Shown one piece after another: positions 46,241 to 59,801 of a DNA stretch of 64,000 bases. A model generated the notes under the pieces. It was not told the DNA's origin. It saw only the letters and a list, made by a program, of their open reading frames with translations, and searched no databases. The stretch spans positions 4,846,001 to 4,910,000 of the forward strand of contig JAILWY010000015.1 of the NCBI GenBank assembly GCA_022113835.1. Reading direction: 5' to 3'. The DNA is from Atopsyche davidsoni. Taxonomy: Eukaryota > Arthropoda > Insecta > Trichoptera > Hydrobiosidae. Position numbers and translations under genes: made by a program. Each line of letters starts with the position of its first letter. Position 1 is the stretch's first letter.

Positions 46241-49200
46241 GTTTGAGAATTAATTCTCTCGGCATTCGTCTAGACCGGAAGCTTTTCCGTTATTATTTTT
46301 TATTTGAAATTGATATATGTTGGAAACGGAAAATTATCAAAATACCACTGAAGATCTGGATGTTATAAACTCATTGTTTTACACCATATAAATATTTTAA
46401 CTGAATGAAAATTTGTTACATGTTTAAAATATATAATACACTGGTATTAATCACATATTCAGAGTTATAAAATTGCAAGTGTAATTAACGTACTGTTACT
46501 CCTTTTCTCTCGGGTGTATCGCATTGCGTTTCAGCATTGTGCAAGCCTTCCTTGCGGTTGTATCGCCAGTTGATATACTCATAGTGTGTATTTGGCATAA
46601 ATAGACAGTTTTGTTGTCCAAGGCGGATTAATTCAATATAAAAAGTCATCATATTAAACTAGTAATTTGCGTGTACATATAAATATATTACAAATGCTAT
46701 TATAATGCTCCAAAATATTGATAATATTTCATTAAATTTCTGAAATATATTTTACAGTTTCTTTATCAGTAAATATGACTGCAGCTTAATTTCGAAAACT
46801 TTTCATATAAATCGTCATTTTCAAGTGTAGAAATTATTTCGTTTTCGTGATAGCGCAAATTGCTCTCTCTTCCAGTGCCATTTTCTCGTTTTCCCTTTCG
46901 GAAAACTGTAAAATGCGGTAATAAACGAACTGCATAAATAAAGTTTTAGTGCTGTAGTCGGGGGTGGGGCGTCTCAGCCCTCACCCCCTGTTCTCAATAA
47001 CGGCCGGTTTATCGGTGCAGAGCTATCGCTGGGGGAGGCTGGTTGCCAAGGGCTGAAGAGTTGAGGATACTTGCAACGTGGGGCGTATAACGATTTTGAT
47101 ACTGTGTGCTTAGTAAAATTAATTACTTAATTTTTTCAGTAAACGCAAAAAACCTTTGATGATTATTAAAAATATCGCTCTGATTAATAAAAATGTTTGC
47201 ATGTGGTTTTTAATCAATTGAATGATTTATCTGGTGTGATTTACGTATTTGAAATGTTTAGTGATCTTTATGATTCTGATCTGAATATACGTATATAGTA
47301 CCAAATGACTAGAAGATTGTAACTGTTTTTAAACGTGAGCGTTTCTGGCTTTCAAAGGCTTCATCAAATTTATTTAGATGTTTATACAATCCATTCAAAT
47401 ATTCAACATTAAACATCTATATAACTGTTTATAGCAAAAAATATTTTTTCAAGGACTATCATTTCACGAATTAGTGATATTTTTATAAAAAAAATTAAAG
47501 TTTTGAGTATGATAACACGGTGTCTTAAAACTCGTGGTTTTCCTCCTTAAATGCTTCTTGTGGTTGTATATCTTTCAATACTGTAACTCTTATATTGCTC
47601 GTTTCGTGGATATCAAATATATTATTTTTAACTTTCAATGAAAGCACTGCTTTCAGTAAAATATAATTTTCGATTAACTTTAACATCTATTGTATTGCTA
47701 GTATTATTGTATAAATGATCTGGCTTTTTAGAATACGAAGCGTTATTTATTCGCCCTAGTTACATAACAATTTAATTGAATTCTTCGCATTATCTCGATA
47801 TTCTATCATGTAGGCTTTACTTTCCCAAAAAGATCCATTTCATGACAAATCGCTTAAGCCTTGAAGTGTCTCGTGAGTTCTACAGGGTTGTTTTTGGCTA
47901 TAGTGGGGAAGGGATTAGCTAGAATGTTTATTCTGAATCTCTCATGTTTATTTATTTATCTCATTTCGAGGAAAACGAATTAATATGTTTCTTCTGCATT
48001 GACTTATCTAACAAACCACAAATATGTAATAAAATCTGCTATTTTTGTTTTCGTATTATTTATGTGGCTGCTTTCAGCTTATTACAATAGACAACTAATA
48101 ACCTTATTGTTTACAAAAAAAAAATTTTTAAGTTTGTATCATAGAAGTGTTTTGTCGAATAGTTTCGTAATATTTAAGCAGCTTGGAAATATTATATTTT
48201 TGACTATATCTTCAGAAAAATATTAAATAAATTAGTCAAAAAAATTCCCTTCCTTTATAACCTGAAGTTTATATGTAACTTTCAAATTTTACAAAAGTGC
48301 TTTTTATTTATATTCAAAGAGTCGTTTTTAAATATTCATTAATAATAACATATAAGATTTTTTCTAAAGCGTTTAAATTTATAACGCTCACCCCCTGTGT
48401 ACGCAATAGTAAATATTACCAAGATATATATTTTGTTCCGAAAGTGTCACTACTTCAGTGAAAATACTCCCTGGAGCTTTCCCCTCCTGTATATTCTTAC
48501 AAAACGGGAAAAAACAAAAGTTGTATGAGGTGACGCCATTGTGAAACTGCGAGAAGTACTCAACGTTACTCAAGGGTACAGAGACAGGAGATGTCAGCAG
48601 GGAAAAGCTCGCAACATCACTCACATTGGCTTGACAGAGTCTAAACTTAAACTACAGTAGCCTAAATTTTCTACCTATTTTTGAATTTGAAGTGAATTAT
48701 TTTATTTTGGACCCCATAATCAGTCACTTGTATTTTCCTGCTAGGACAAAGATCAGAGTGAGCGAAGAAGACATACATTTCATACAAATTTTTAAACAAA
48801 ATGTAACAACGTATATTTTTTTTACCAAACAAATAAAATTCCACAGCAAAATCAACAATGCATTCGCATCCCTAACATTACATTATTCATTCAGAATACA
48901 GAAATATTTCTCGTTTTTCCTTCCCGAGTTTCCTCCCTCGGGTTTTGCAGGAGTGGCCATTTATTACTCACTATTTTCCCGATGCGTCACCACCCCCGGC
49001 AGGGGGTAAAAAAGGGAAAAAATTATTAAAAAATTCGTCATGTAATAAGACTGCCATGCTATTAGACTAAACTTTTTCCGATTCGGTTTCCCCAATGTAA
49101 CTTTCCTCCCTTCCGGAGGTCGTAAATTTTTACATTTCAGATGCCAAATGCAAGTCGTAAATTCTCGAATTCACCTTGTCCTTTTAGATATATATTTATG

Positions 49201-49351
49201 TTTTTAATTTTTATTTTTACGATATCAATTTGGCTGTATATTTGCAAAATCCGTAGAATTGAGAATATAATCGTTATTATCTCAAAAAGTATTTACTTGT
49301 TAGTTATTTGAAGTCATTGAAAGATTGTATATTTTTAACATATGTGTGTTT

Positions 49352-49381
49352 GTAGGTGTGTATGTGTGTGTGTGTGTGTGA
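49352..49381. repeat. (TG)n microsatellite
   Basis: An interrupted run of TG units (gtgtgtatgtgtgtgtgtgt). Simple repeat, probably variable in length. Confidence 0.85.
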
Positions 49382-50879
49382 TCCCAGAACTAATTTCTCG
49401 AATTATGTACCAAATTAATCTCTAGGGAATATTCTACTATGCAATGTTACTCACTAACGATTGAATGATTTGTGTTTATTGTATTACTTAAATGCTTTGT
49501 TTAAAATAACAACAGTATCCATTTTGAGACAGCATCACGCATGACCTCAATTCACAAAACCAAATAAAAACGAAATGATAAATCTGTATTTATATTAAAA
49601 TTGAAATGGTTATGTAGAACCGTAGGTTTACTGCTTTATGTATTAGATGGCAAAGGCGTGGTGGGATTCGTGGAGTCAAGTCTATGTCAGGGAAATCACA
49701 ACATATTGGAATTCCTTGAATATATTATGTTATATCTGAAATGTTGCGGTGAATACCGCATGAGAATATTCTAGTGATGGGCACAACATCTAGTGTTTTA
49801 CAAATTCGATCAGAAGTCCATTACCTGAGCACAAATTTTCAATTGAAAATTATATTTAAACCAAGCGACATTTCACAGCATCAACAAAAAAACTTAAATA
49901 ACAATTATGTGTTAAAGCAACCGTCGACTATTTTAGACTTAAAGGCTTGCAAATTGGATGAAATTTATGTGCATTTTTTATGAAGTAATTTACATTTGTT
50001 TTAAGGACGGGTGTAAACAACGCTTGGATAACTTGGTAATTTAAAAAAAAAATTATTCAATTAGACTTTGATTGCTTCAACGATTTTTATATTCACGTTG
50101 ACCACGCACAATTGATTCTTTAATATTTTTACAATAGTTTTTGCGTTAGTGTTTTTTTTTTTTTTTTATAAATACCAAATTTCCTCTAAAAAAAAGCGAT
50201 GTGCGAGTAGTAAAGATTGATGTATATATGTATGAAGTAATAGTTTCTAAATTGTATGTAGAAGGTTTTTCCGGTGTAATTTTATTAATTTTGTTTGAGG
50301 TCTGTTTTAAAAAATTATTTCTACTGCAGCATTGATTGACCTTACGCCGGTGAGGTCACAGTGAACAATGCATCGATAATACTCCGAGCTAGGTTTCTGT
50401 CGAATAAATAACAAGCATTACAGCGTCGTTACTCGGGGCACAACAATACTGATAAGCCGTGATAAGTAATACCTCGCCCTGCGCACACGTGATTCATTTC
50501 GATTGTTAAACAAAAAATAAAACAATGGATTCGAAAGGCAATAAAAAACGGTCGATAAAGTGCCATAAACGAAAAGTTATAACTATTAATTTTAAGAAAG
50601 CAAGACTGTCGACACATATCCATCAAGGTGCACGCAAGCTCATGAGTACGTCTACTACATCTACAATAAAAAAAATACTTGAAAGCGCGTAGGTTTTTGT
50701 ACGTATCTTTTTTTAAATATATAAATGATGGGGTTATAGTTTTTGATAGAGAAAATAATTACAATAACATGATGTTTCAGACCTCAGATGGCTCGTTTGT
50801 ACTTTGATTAATCAGAAATTATAGGTCAAACTTCTGGCCTATTAGACAGCAAATTTTTGAGTCACAGTAAAGTAAGCAT

Positions 50880-51135
50880 GTCTCCGTTGGGTTTTGGACG
50901 TGATGGCGTCACTTGATTGTTACACAATCGATCGACATGGACCTGTCCGGGTCCTTGCCTCACAAGCAGTGCCCTTGTCGGGCTGCCCCAGTGACTGCTG
51001 TCTGACCAGAAGTGGACTTAACGGTGTTGGACGCACTGTACCCTCATACGCGTACAGTGGGCGCAATATAGCGGGCCGTGCCCGACGACAAGTCAGGGGT
51101 GTCCAAGCTGTGTCCTGGCCAAGTGATGAACTCAC
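50880..51135. other. GC-richer block of unknown nature
   Basis: CpG-bearing sequence with open frames on both strands (50894-51181 plus, 51135-50920 minus) and no recognised motif. It could be an old transposon fragment or regulatory DNA. Confidence 0.2.
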
Positions 51136-53549
51136 CCATCGTCATATTATATATAACTATAAAATAATACACAACTCATAAAAAAATAATATTTTCTAAG
51201 CAAAAGTAAAGTACGCTTAATGTAATGAGTATGTCTTATACTCGTATTATACTTTGTGTGGCTACGGTGGTTTTTGTATTGCAATAGATTCGACTGCTTT
51301 AATAAAAATATTATGCATCCAAAACTATTTTTTTTTGTATAATTTTTTTACTTACTCACTTGTACTGTATGAACTTTAATATATGCGACTTATATCATTG
51401 TTTTGTTATCTCTTTACTTTAACGCTTCCTAACGTTAAGTTCCCTTATTAACTTTTGACCTGCAGGACTCCCTAACTCTAAGTGTTCATTAAATTATTTA
51501 TTCGCTTCATTGCGTACGTTTTCAAGAATTTACGCATAAATATTATTTATAAAAATTTTATTTTACCCATGTAAAAAAATTATACACTACCTAATCGTCT
51601 TTTGCTTCACAAACATATTTTTACATTCATTGGCGTATTTTACCAATCAAATGGTTTATCGTTACATAATCTTCTTGAACGCATAAACTGATTTTTGTAG
51701 TATGTGTATTTCTTTATAAAATAAAACTCAATACTAATGCAACATTACATATAATATTTTGTTATTTCACGTTTGTGAAACCTTTCAATTAGAATGATTT
51801 TGCAAAAAACGATTAAACATTTCAGGTAGTTTTTAGTATTTAAAATAATTGCAATCATTGTGAACACAGGCTATAATATTTTTCACTCATGAAACGACGA
51901 GGAAAATCATCGAGAATTTTATTCGAACCACACTCTTTCTTACTATCAAGACCTTTTATTTTCGTCCTAACTGAACTATGCTACTTGAAAATTTGAGTCG
52001 TTATATGCAAGTGTTTAACCGATGTACTCATGTTTAATAAATATTTGCTGACTTGCTAGGATAATATAATTTAAATATATTAGTGTAGTTATATTGAATA
52101 ATATAAAAATATTTTTATATGATCGGTTTTTACGTAAGCGGTGCTCACATGGAGCGATAGTAAACTGTAAGAGTAAATTGTTTATAATGATTAGCGGGTT
52201 ATTTATTTACAAGCTCTGGGATATAAAAAAATGTGTTACAAAGAAAAAAAAAAGTTATTATAATACATCACACGTAGTGGGTGACTGTACGTGCTCTCGC
52301 AAATAATGTCCCCCATTGGTGCTCATACAAACTTCGTCGTATTATCACAACACAAGGCGATGGCGTCACGTTCTTCAGTATCTAAAAATAACTAAAAATT
52401 GCACTATTTATTTAAAGTAAGTCTAATTTAAATGTTCACGGAAGGGGATTTGCAGATCGACAATTCATCTTCAAGTAACAAGTATTCAAATTGACGGTTT
52501 TATGGAGCACGTAAGGCTGGCCAATCTAGGGGGATAGTACAACGATATCACAACCAACCTGGCTTCTTCCCCTAGCCTCACCATATAGTATGATGAATGA
52601 TATCAAAAATATTTTTAATATCGCTTTGGGAAATCGAGGCCCGTACGTGGGGATTATTGACGCTTCATTGCCCCTAACCTTTAGGGAATATTTGCTATTT
52701 ATGTAACACTGTATTCTTTTTACTAAACAAATATTCTCTTGAATCCAAGCTGTTTTCTGAAAGGTCCTTTAAACTATCTGATACATCACAATACAAACTT
52801 GAATATTATCTTATCGCTATTTAATCAAAATAAACGTATTTTATTATTATTACAGACGAAATTATAAATATGCCCTGCTTCTAACGTCTCAAAAAAACAT
52901 AGAGATATTATAAAACGATTTATTTGTGATGCTTTTAATTCGTGAAAGTTTTTTATTAAAATGAATTGCGACACCATGATATCCTTTTTTCTTCTTTTCG
53001 CGACAAAATAAATTTACAACTAATGGCTAATATCAAAGGTTTGTTCAATCGTTCTACTATGGCATGAACAGAACCAGTTTTCGAAAGCATATATAAGTCC
53101 TTTGAGAGCTTAAATTGCGACTGCCCTTCCGAATAACCGACGGACGATTTTCGTGAAAACTCAAAGGAGTGCTATCCTCTTTGTCAAGACAATCAGGAGA
53201 CGCAGGCATGCCTTTGAAAATTTAAAGAGATGCTTTCCGTTGCCCAGCCCCGAGGGATTGACCGAGGCCAGTAAGTTCGTGAACTACCTTTACTACCCTA
53301 CGTGCCTTAGGATAGCCACATTCTGAAAATTATTTAGGAAACCCAAATTCTTTATAGCGTTTTAGCTTTTTTATTTGTTGGTATTTACGGTATTTTTTGG
53401 GTTTTTATGTTTGTAGTTATAATAAAAAGCAATTAACTACATTAAAAAAAGATAGAGCTTATTTGTTTTTTGAAAAATGTTGGGCTCTGTATAACTTTTA
53501 TAGGCCGATTTAATACTAGAAACAATTATTATTAAGCCATTATGTAGAT

Positions 53550-54350
53550 AATTTGCAACCGATTTTCAATCAGCCAATAGCGTCCCATTATCTTAGGTAT
53601 TTTTTATAGTTTTACGCAATAACGCAAAGAAGATGCTTTTGGCTAATTGCAAGTTGCATATCGAGTAAGTCTTAAAACAAGCCCCCTACACAAGCAGCGA
53701 GACAACTTGAAAAAACTTGAAATTAGCCAATAGCGTTTACTTCGCATTGTTTATTGAAGCAAAACCATTCAAAAAACATCTAAAATAAACGGTATGATAT
53801 TGGCTGGTTGCAAATCGGTTGCAAGTTGTGTCGCGACGTGTGTAAAGGGCTTAAAAATAGCCCTCTACATACGCAGCGACACAACTTATAAAAACTTGAA
53901 ATTAGCCAATAGCGTCCTACTTTGCATTGTTTACTTAGGCAAAACCATAAAAAAAACCATCTAAAATAAAGGGTATGATATGAGCTAGTTGCAAATCAGT
54001 TGTAAGTTGTGTCGCAACGTGTGTAAAGGACTTAAAAAATAGCCCTCTACACACGCAGCGACACAACTTGTAAAAACTTGAAATTAGCCAATAGCGTCCT
54101 ACTTTGCGTTGTTAACTTAGGCAAAACCATAAAAAAACCATCTAAAATAAAGAGTATGATATGAGCTAGTTGCAAATCGGTTGCAAGTTGTGTCGCGACG
54201 TGTGTAAAGAGCTTAAAAATAGCCCTCTACACACGCAGCGACACAACTCGTAAAAACTTGAAATTAGCCAATAGCGTCCTACTTTGCGTTGTTTACTTAG
54301 GGCAAAGCCTTTAAAAAAATCAGAATAAAGGGGCGTGTGTAGACGGCTAG
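53550..54350. repeat. Tandem array of a palindromic mini-transposon
   Basis: Four head-to-tail units of roughly 178 bp (about 53675, 53857, 54036 and 54217 onward), preceded by a partial, more diverged unit. Each unit has inverted ends: agccctctacacacgcagcg with acacaactt on the left, and aagttgtgtcgcgacgtgtg then taaag on the right. The inner part contains the shared block gccaatagcgtcctactttg. Units are joined by ttaaaaa, which could hold a fused TTAA target site. The last unit is truncated at the right. Confidence 0.85.
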
Positions 54351-55792
54351 CTTCAGCCATCAATGGGAAGGCTCGCGGGGGTGTGCGTGGGCTCTGAAAA
54401 GCTCGAGTAACCTCAACGAAAGTGAACTCGTCGCTAGGCAACCGACCGGCGCGCGCAAAGCTAACTGTAGATTTTCTGCAGATGAAACCCGAGCTGTCCT
54501 GCCCGGGACACAGAGCACGGAAAAACCTTCCTTAACCTAATTTGTACTAAGATATATACCCTGCTTTTCTAACCACTGAAGTCCTAACGTCCTATAATCT
54601 AGTTGATTCAGGTAAAATTGTTACGTATACTTCCAACGTCTTATTTACAATAAATGTCCTAGCGAATAAAATGAAAGAAATTCTGCTCCTGAAATTATAC
54701 TAAAAAAAAAGAAATATATAATTTTGACTAAAAATTTTTAGTGGAAAACTTAAATATATTATTTCAATCATCTGTCAATTAGCTAGGAATTAACATTTCT
54801 TATACTGCTGCACTATTCTACACAATACGACTTTTTGTGTATAAAAAGTGCTCGTCGATTTTGTATCAACGCTATAGAATTTATATGTGACCAATAATAA
54901 AAAAAATTGTTATATTGTGTGTGGAAATAGTAAATAATGTCATAAAGTCTTTAATCTGAGCATATATCAATAATATCATAAATTTTTACTTGTGTATTTA
55001 AGCAGTTTTATTTCAAGACCACATAGATAGAAAAAAATAATTTTTGCACGCACAAGAACCGTTGTTTACACATGCTACAATTTTACATGACGTTTATAAG
55101 AATAGCGATTAAAAAATAAGTGCCCGGGATTTTAATCTAACTGTGTGTTTTGGAAAATGGCACCTTATCGGTGTTGCCAGCGCTTCAAAATTAAAAATCG
55201 TGTTTCAAACCTACGCGATGGCCGCTTTCGGCTAAGTAGGCAGTGTATGCAAATCATCGTCGGATCCGACATAGCGATATTGTTTATCTGCTATTTTTTT
55301 ATCTGAATATTATGCCATTTTTAACGTTGATGATTTCAGAATGGAACGAATCGCTGTAATAATACATATTCATACTCGAGCCCTCCCACCAGTAAATTAA
55401 TTTAACTCTGCGTATGCAAAGCAAAATATATCTTAAGTACTGTTCTGGCACGTACGTACTCACGAATTAAACCGTGACAAGATCGTGAAAGTTTAATAAT
55501 TTTACAAATCATTTTGAAATAAGTCAATGATTCATGTAATAGATCTGTCAATATGTGCACCTTGTCCCCGATGTAGATTTGAAATAACAAGACTAATTTA
55601 AATATTTTTACGTGACCCTTTTCAAGTGAATTTGCGGACACCAAGAATTATTCCAAGCTCATTTTTTTAACTTAAAATAACATTTTAGAATTAATACTTA
55701 ATATTTTTATCACATGGAGATTTTTATAAATTTTAATAATATGTAAAAAAATTATTATTCTGTTTTTAATTATTATTATTTTTTATTTACAG

Positions 55793-55818
55793 ACACCGCG
55801 GAGTTTAAGCCTATAAAC
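55793..55818 (+). other. Candidate 26-nt microexon
   Basis: A polypyrimidine-rich acceptor (ttttttatttacag) and a near-consensus donor (AAC|GTGAGTAC) frame 26 nt that include CGCGGAGTTTAAGCC. This is GC-richer than all neighbouring DNA. In one phase it would read TAEFKPIN. The length is not a multiple of three, so skipping it would shift the frame. The gene is unknown; strand and spacing would allow it to belong with the first exon at 27.4-27.8 kb. Confidence 0.5.
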
Positions 55819-56129
55819 GTGAGTACATACTATTTTAGTATTTTATAAGGAATACATGCACTGGATATTTAATAAATTACAATGGATTGAAATATAATTA
55901 AAAATAGCTTTAAAATAATGAAAGAAAAAAAATTCTGTTGAAACGCACGTTGAAAATATTTCTTTATCGAGAATTTTTTTTATATTAAAAACTATTCCAT
56001 ACATATAGATAATAATAATCGACGTTTGATTTTTTATATATATATTAAATATTATCATTGTGTATAAAATGTTTTATGTTTCGATACATATATGAAATGA
56101 CTAGAAAAGTCCTTGAAGAAATAATTTGT

Positions 56130-56207
56130 AACACAAGTAGGATTCGAACCCACACTTCCACGTCTATTGCGGCCTAGTGCTTTTGCCGATTGAGCTACTA
56201 TGCCACT
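56130..56207 (-). repeat. tRNA-derived sequence (SINE head or tRNA relic)
   Basis: The minus strand has an A-box-like TAGCTCAATCGG and a B box GGTTCGAATCC with a 5-bp T-stem (GTGGG/CCTAC) at tRNA-like spacing. The seven bases before the A box do not pair with those after the T-arm, so there is no acceptor stem. It is therefore a decayed tRNA or the pol III promoter of a SINE rather than a working tRNA gene. Confidence 0.6.
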
Positions 56208-57233
56208 GAAAAATCACTGTATGCATATTTTGTTCTCGCTAAATATAAACACATTGAATTCACGAAATATTGAAGATTTTTTTAGGGCGTTTTTTTATAT
56301 TTCGCCTTTTCGCTGAATGTCGTTTCATGAGTGTGATTCGAAATTTTATTTCGATCATCGGTAATGTAAATCGAGAACCAGTGGACCATGTGGGATGACG
56401 TAGGGGAGTTCTGGCTGCAGAGCCGGTACATGTGTACCGATTCGGGCCTGGATTCAATCTCGATATTTCGATTTACTACTTCATGTCAAGGTATTCCTGT
56501 TCGCGTACCGCCGGGGCTGCTCCTACTCTTGCGAAATTTCAACAGACCCGACTACTGAAAGCAACTTAATGAAACATCTCTGAACAAGGCTGCACTTTAT
56601 TTATTGCCACTTTAAAATTTACACTTTTATATAGTATCTAAAAAAAAACGATGGTATAATGAAGCAGTTTCCTGGGTGTTGAGTTGCTTGATGTATTTCT
56701 GTATCCTCTGACGTTTCAGTCCCCTTGCATATGGACACAATAATTTACAGATTAGAACTTTTAGTCATTAAATATTATTTTGCTGCTTGAGGTTTCAAAC
56801 TTAATCAAGAAAAAATATTTACAATGCTTATTTTTTTATTTACTGCTTTAAAAAAAATACAACAAATTTTCTAAACAATATTGTCACATTGTAAATTTTT
56901 TCCATCATGCCAATGTTTGGTAACATAAATAATATTTTACAAGGTTTCCAATCATTTCAATAAAAAAAGTATATGATTCCATTTCAATTACTTCATAATA
57001 TTTCAACATTTTGCGATCAGCTTCATCTGGCCAACAACAACATAGAAACATTAATACCGTTTTTTTCGCTTGGAGTAACGTCACAACCCCGCGGGTGGAA
57101 TAAATGCTGTAGTATTTATTTCTTAGAATTATTAACTAATATTACTGTTGTAAATATTATTTTTTTTATCTAATGGACTCATTTTATGTTGATTTCAATA
57201 GCCTTATTTATGGCTGTTTACAATTTTCTATAG

Positions 57234-57564
57234 CAGCGTTTCTCGATCTATGGGTCGCGGTACACCTAAGTAAAATGATTGATATTAAACAAATGTATTA
57301 TATATAAACGTTTTGAGTTTATGTGACTTTGGTATAGTTCATATTTGCTTCTTGAGGGCTGCGCCGCGTTTATTCTCAATTGGTATTCCAACGTTTCGGC
57401 CCTGATATTGTCGCTATATTCAGGGAATAAAATGAAGATGAATTTCTTACGGTCGGCTTTAGTACCGGGGCTGAAATATGAGAATCCAAAAATGAAGAAA
57501 GATGGCCATATTTTATGCGGGACTGCTGAAGTACGCCAAGGGTAAATCAGGTTGAAGAGCACTG
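57234..57564. mobile_element. Possible hAT-like element
   Basis: The left end CAGCGTTTCTCGATCTATGG and the minus-strand right end CAGTGCTCTTCAACCTGATT agree at most of the first 16 positions and have the CAG-start and cgcggtacacc subterminal pattern of hAT elements. The 8-bp flanks (ttctatag, ctctgtgc) agree at only four positions, so the target duplication is lost or the right border is wrong. Confidence 0.5.
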
Positions 57565-58712
57565 CTCTGTGCGCGTAGAGGGGGTCTCGCTCCGTTGCGA
57601 GCGGCAAGGGTACAAAACCCAGCGAATCGTGGCCAGCTAATTGCGATTCGCACTCTATGGTCTCTATGGAACAATGGGGACCCTGGAGTATTAGCCATGC
57701 CCTCCACCTGCCCCCTTTGTACAACAACGCGAAAAATATGACATTATTATTTTTTGTAGAACTAAAATATTTAGATACTACTAATGCTGTATCTTTAGAT
57801 ACGCAGATTAGCATTCAGTCACTGCCTTCTGAATCTGCTTATATTTACATTTTTTCATTGAGTGCTTCTTCTTTGTGAAAATCGATGAACATCTCACTGA
57901 ACATTATGTTTGTCCACTGGGCAATTCATAAAAAAATATACCAGCAGGATGCATTTTAAAGTAATTGCAGATTGTATCCGATTTGAAACACCTTTGCCTA
58001 ATTTGCCTTGTACATTGAATAATCACTTAAATTATTCATCAGTTTTAAATACCCAAGAAACCAAATCAACTACATAATAACTGCAAAAACCTACAAAAAT
58101 GCCATTCAAAGATCTGATTATCTCTAGAGACGATGCACACCTTAAAAAGGTTAAAACAGTTTTTTTTATTTGCCCTATTCGTATCCGAATGTTAACCGAA
58201 CTACGAGGCGGCTAATAGAGTGCTTAGAATTTTCAGCATTATTTTCAGCGTTATTAAGACGTTATTATTTTTATATGGTGTTTTTACTACACAGCCTTAG
58301 TACTGGAACATTCTTTTTTTTATACATAAATTACATAAAATGCACACTTTACCTCAAGTACAATTTCATATTTCATATTTATGGCACTTAACTTAGCTCG
58401 CTGTATTTTTTCAGACAGTAGAAAAACCCATCTTTGAATGTATAAATTTCTAATAGCAGAGATGCTGCCGATGTTCCCTCCCTGCCCCCAAATAACCCCT
58501 GCGACTGCATCTGAGGAAGTTACCCAATATGCCATCCCCTAATTGGAGGGTTATATATTTACATAGTGTTAGGCTCGGTATCTTTCCAGCAGGCACCCCG
58601 GACTGAATTAGCATAATCATTTATTCCAATAAAAACTGCAATTAAGAAAGTAAACAGCCTTTCTAAATCTTTAAGCCAAGAAAGATGTGGTTTTGTTATT
58701 GTTCGCACATAA

Positions 58713-58732
58713 ACGTCTACTAAAGTAGACGT
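58713..58732. repeat. 20-bp inverted repeat
   Basis: ACGTCTACT, two A bases, then the exact reverse complement. Short hairpin or dimeric protein site; no other context. Confidence 0.4.
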
Positions 58733-59764
58733 ATGATATTTTATCATGGCCTGTTTTTCATATAAATTAATTTATTTCATCTTGTGCCTTTGGAAAAATC
58801 ATGAAAAATGACGAATGTGACAATTATACAATAACATATTAAATTTTCATAAAATAATCATTGACTGAATTTTAACAAATAACTTGATTTAACTTAACGT
58901 TATATATTTTTCCGGTTGCATAGCGAAGAGTATAATATTTTGGAAATCTTTCTGACAAGAAATTAGTAAGACGGTTCACAAATACCTATTATAAATAAAA
59001 TTCAATGGTATTGCTAACTTTTTAATATTAAAATTAATATTGCGATCGTATTGTATGTCCTAATTACATCAGTCTGTACATCTGTTGTGTTAGACCCAGT
59101 CAAACATATCCTAACAATACATCGTCTATAGAGACCTCTTCAAATATTTAACGATTTTCTTTACTCAGTAAAATTATTATGAGCTGGCTTAATTGAATCT
59201 CGTAATTTAGAATACTTTGCTTTAGAAGACTCAATTTGACTACATTACAAAACGCTATTAATTTGACTTAATAAAAGTAGATATCAATAAGTGGTTTTGC
59301 AGATTTCAGGTTCCTCTATAACTTTATGATACGCTTATTCTAGAGTGCAAAGTGATTTACACAATGTCTCCCTTTTAGGGTGTTGCCACGTTTGCGCTGG
59401 CACATCGATTTGATATTAATATAAAATAATACTTTGAGTTGATTTTTTATAGTGATGTAATCAATCCGAAGTAAGTGGGAGTCGCATTTAAAGTATTAGG
59501 GTACCGCTAGAGAGAAGATCTAACACCTCGATTCCTACGCACTAAATTTACCTAATTCGCAGTATCCAAGTTTTTACAATTTACCGTTGCACCCACAGGT
59601 ACTCAGAGGTGGCAAGTACCTTTATAATAATAATTATTCCACCTAAAACTGGGTTAGCAACGAATGCTCTCATTTTTCACTGATTATTTTAAAAACAATG
59701 TCACAGTGAAATACTTTAAAATAACACTATTTATGTTTTGTAAATATCTGTTGATATCTGATAA

Positions 59765-59765
<1 letters not shown>

Positions 59766-59800
<35 letters not shown>

Positions 59801-59801
59801 T
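59766..59801. repeat. (AT)n(GT)n microsatellite
   Basis: About five AT units followed by about eleven GT units. Confidence 0.9.

Larger units (their letters stand above)
27825..55792 (+). other. Putative giant first intron
   Basis: If the 27.4-27.8 kb exon belongs to the same gene as the microexon at 55.8 kb, this 28-kb stretch is one intron. No confident coding exon lies in it on either strand. It holds transposons (36.3, 42.3-42.8, 43.3-45.5, 45.9 kb), family A and B repeats, a tandem mini-transposon array (53.55-54.35 kb) and GC-rich islands at 33.0, 37.0, 43.0, 46.1 and 50.9 kb. The remaining sequence is AT-rich and featureless to my reading. The link between the two exons is inference. 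Confidence 0.3.

Noticed and set aside
56130..56207. A functional tRNA gene
   Set aside because: The A and B boxes are good but no acceptor stem or proper D arm forms, so it is listed as a tRNA-derived relic.
57266..57814. 182-codon minus-strand frame, the longest in the window
   Set aside because: It runs through a probable hAT-like element and its flank, has no recognised domain and no splice context. It includes the terminal repeats of the element, which would not be coding.
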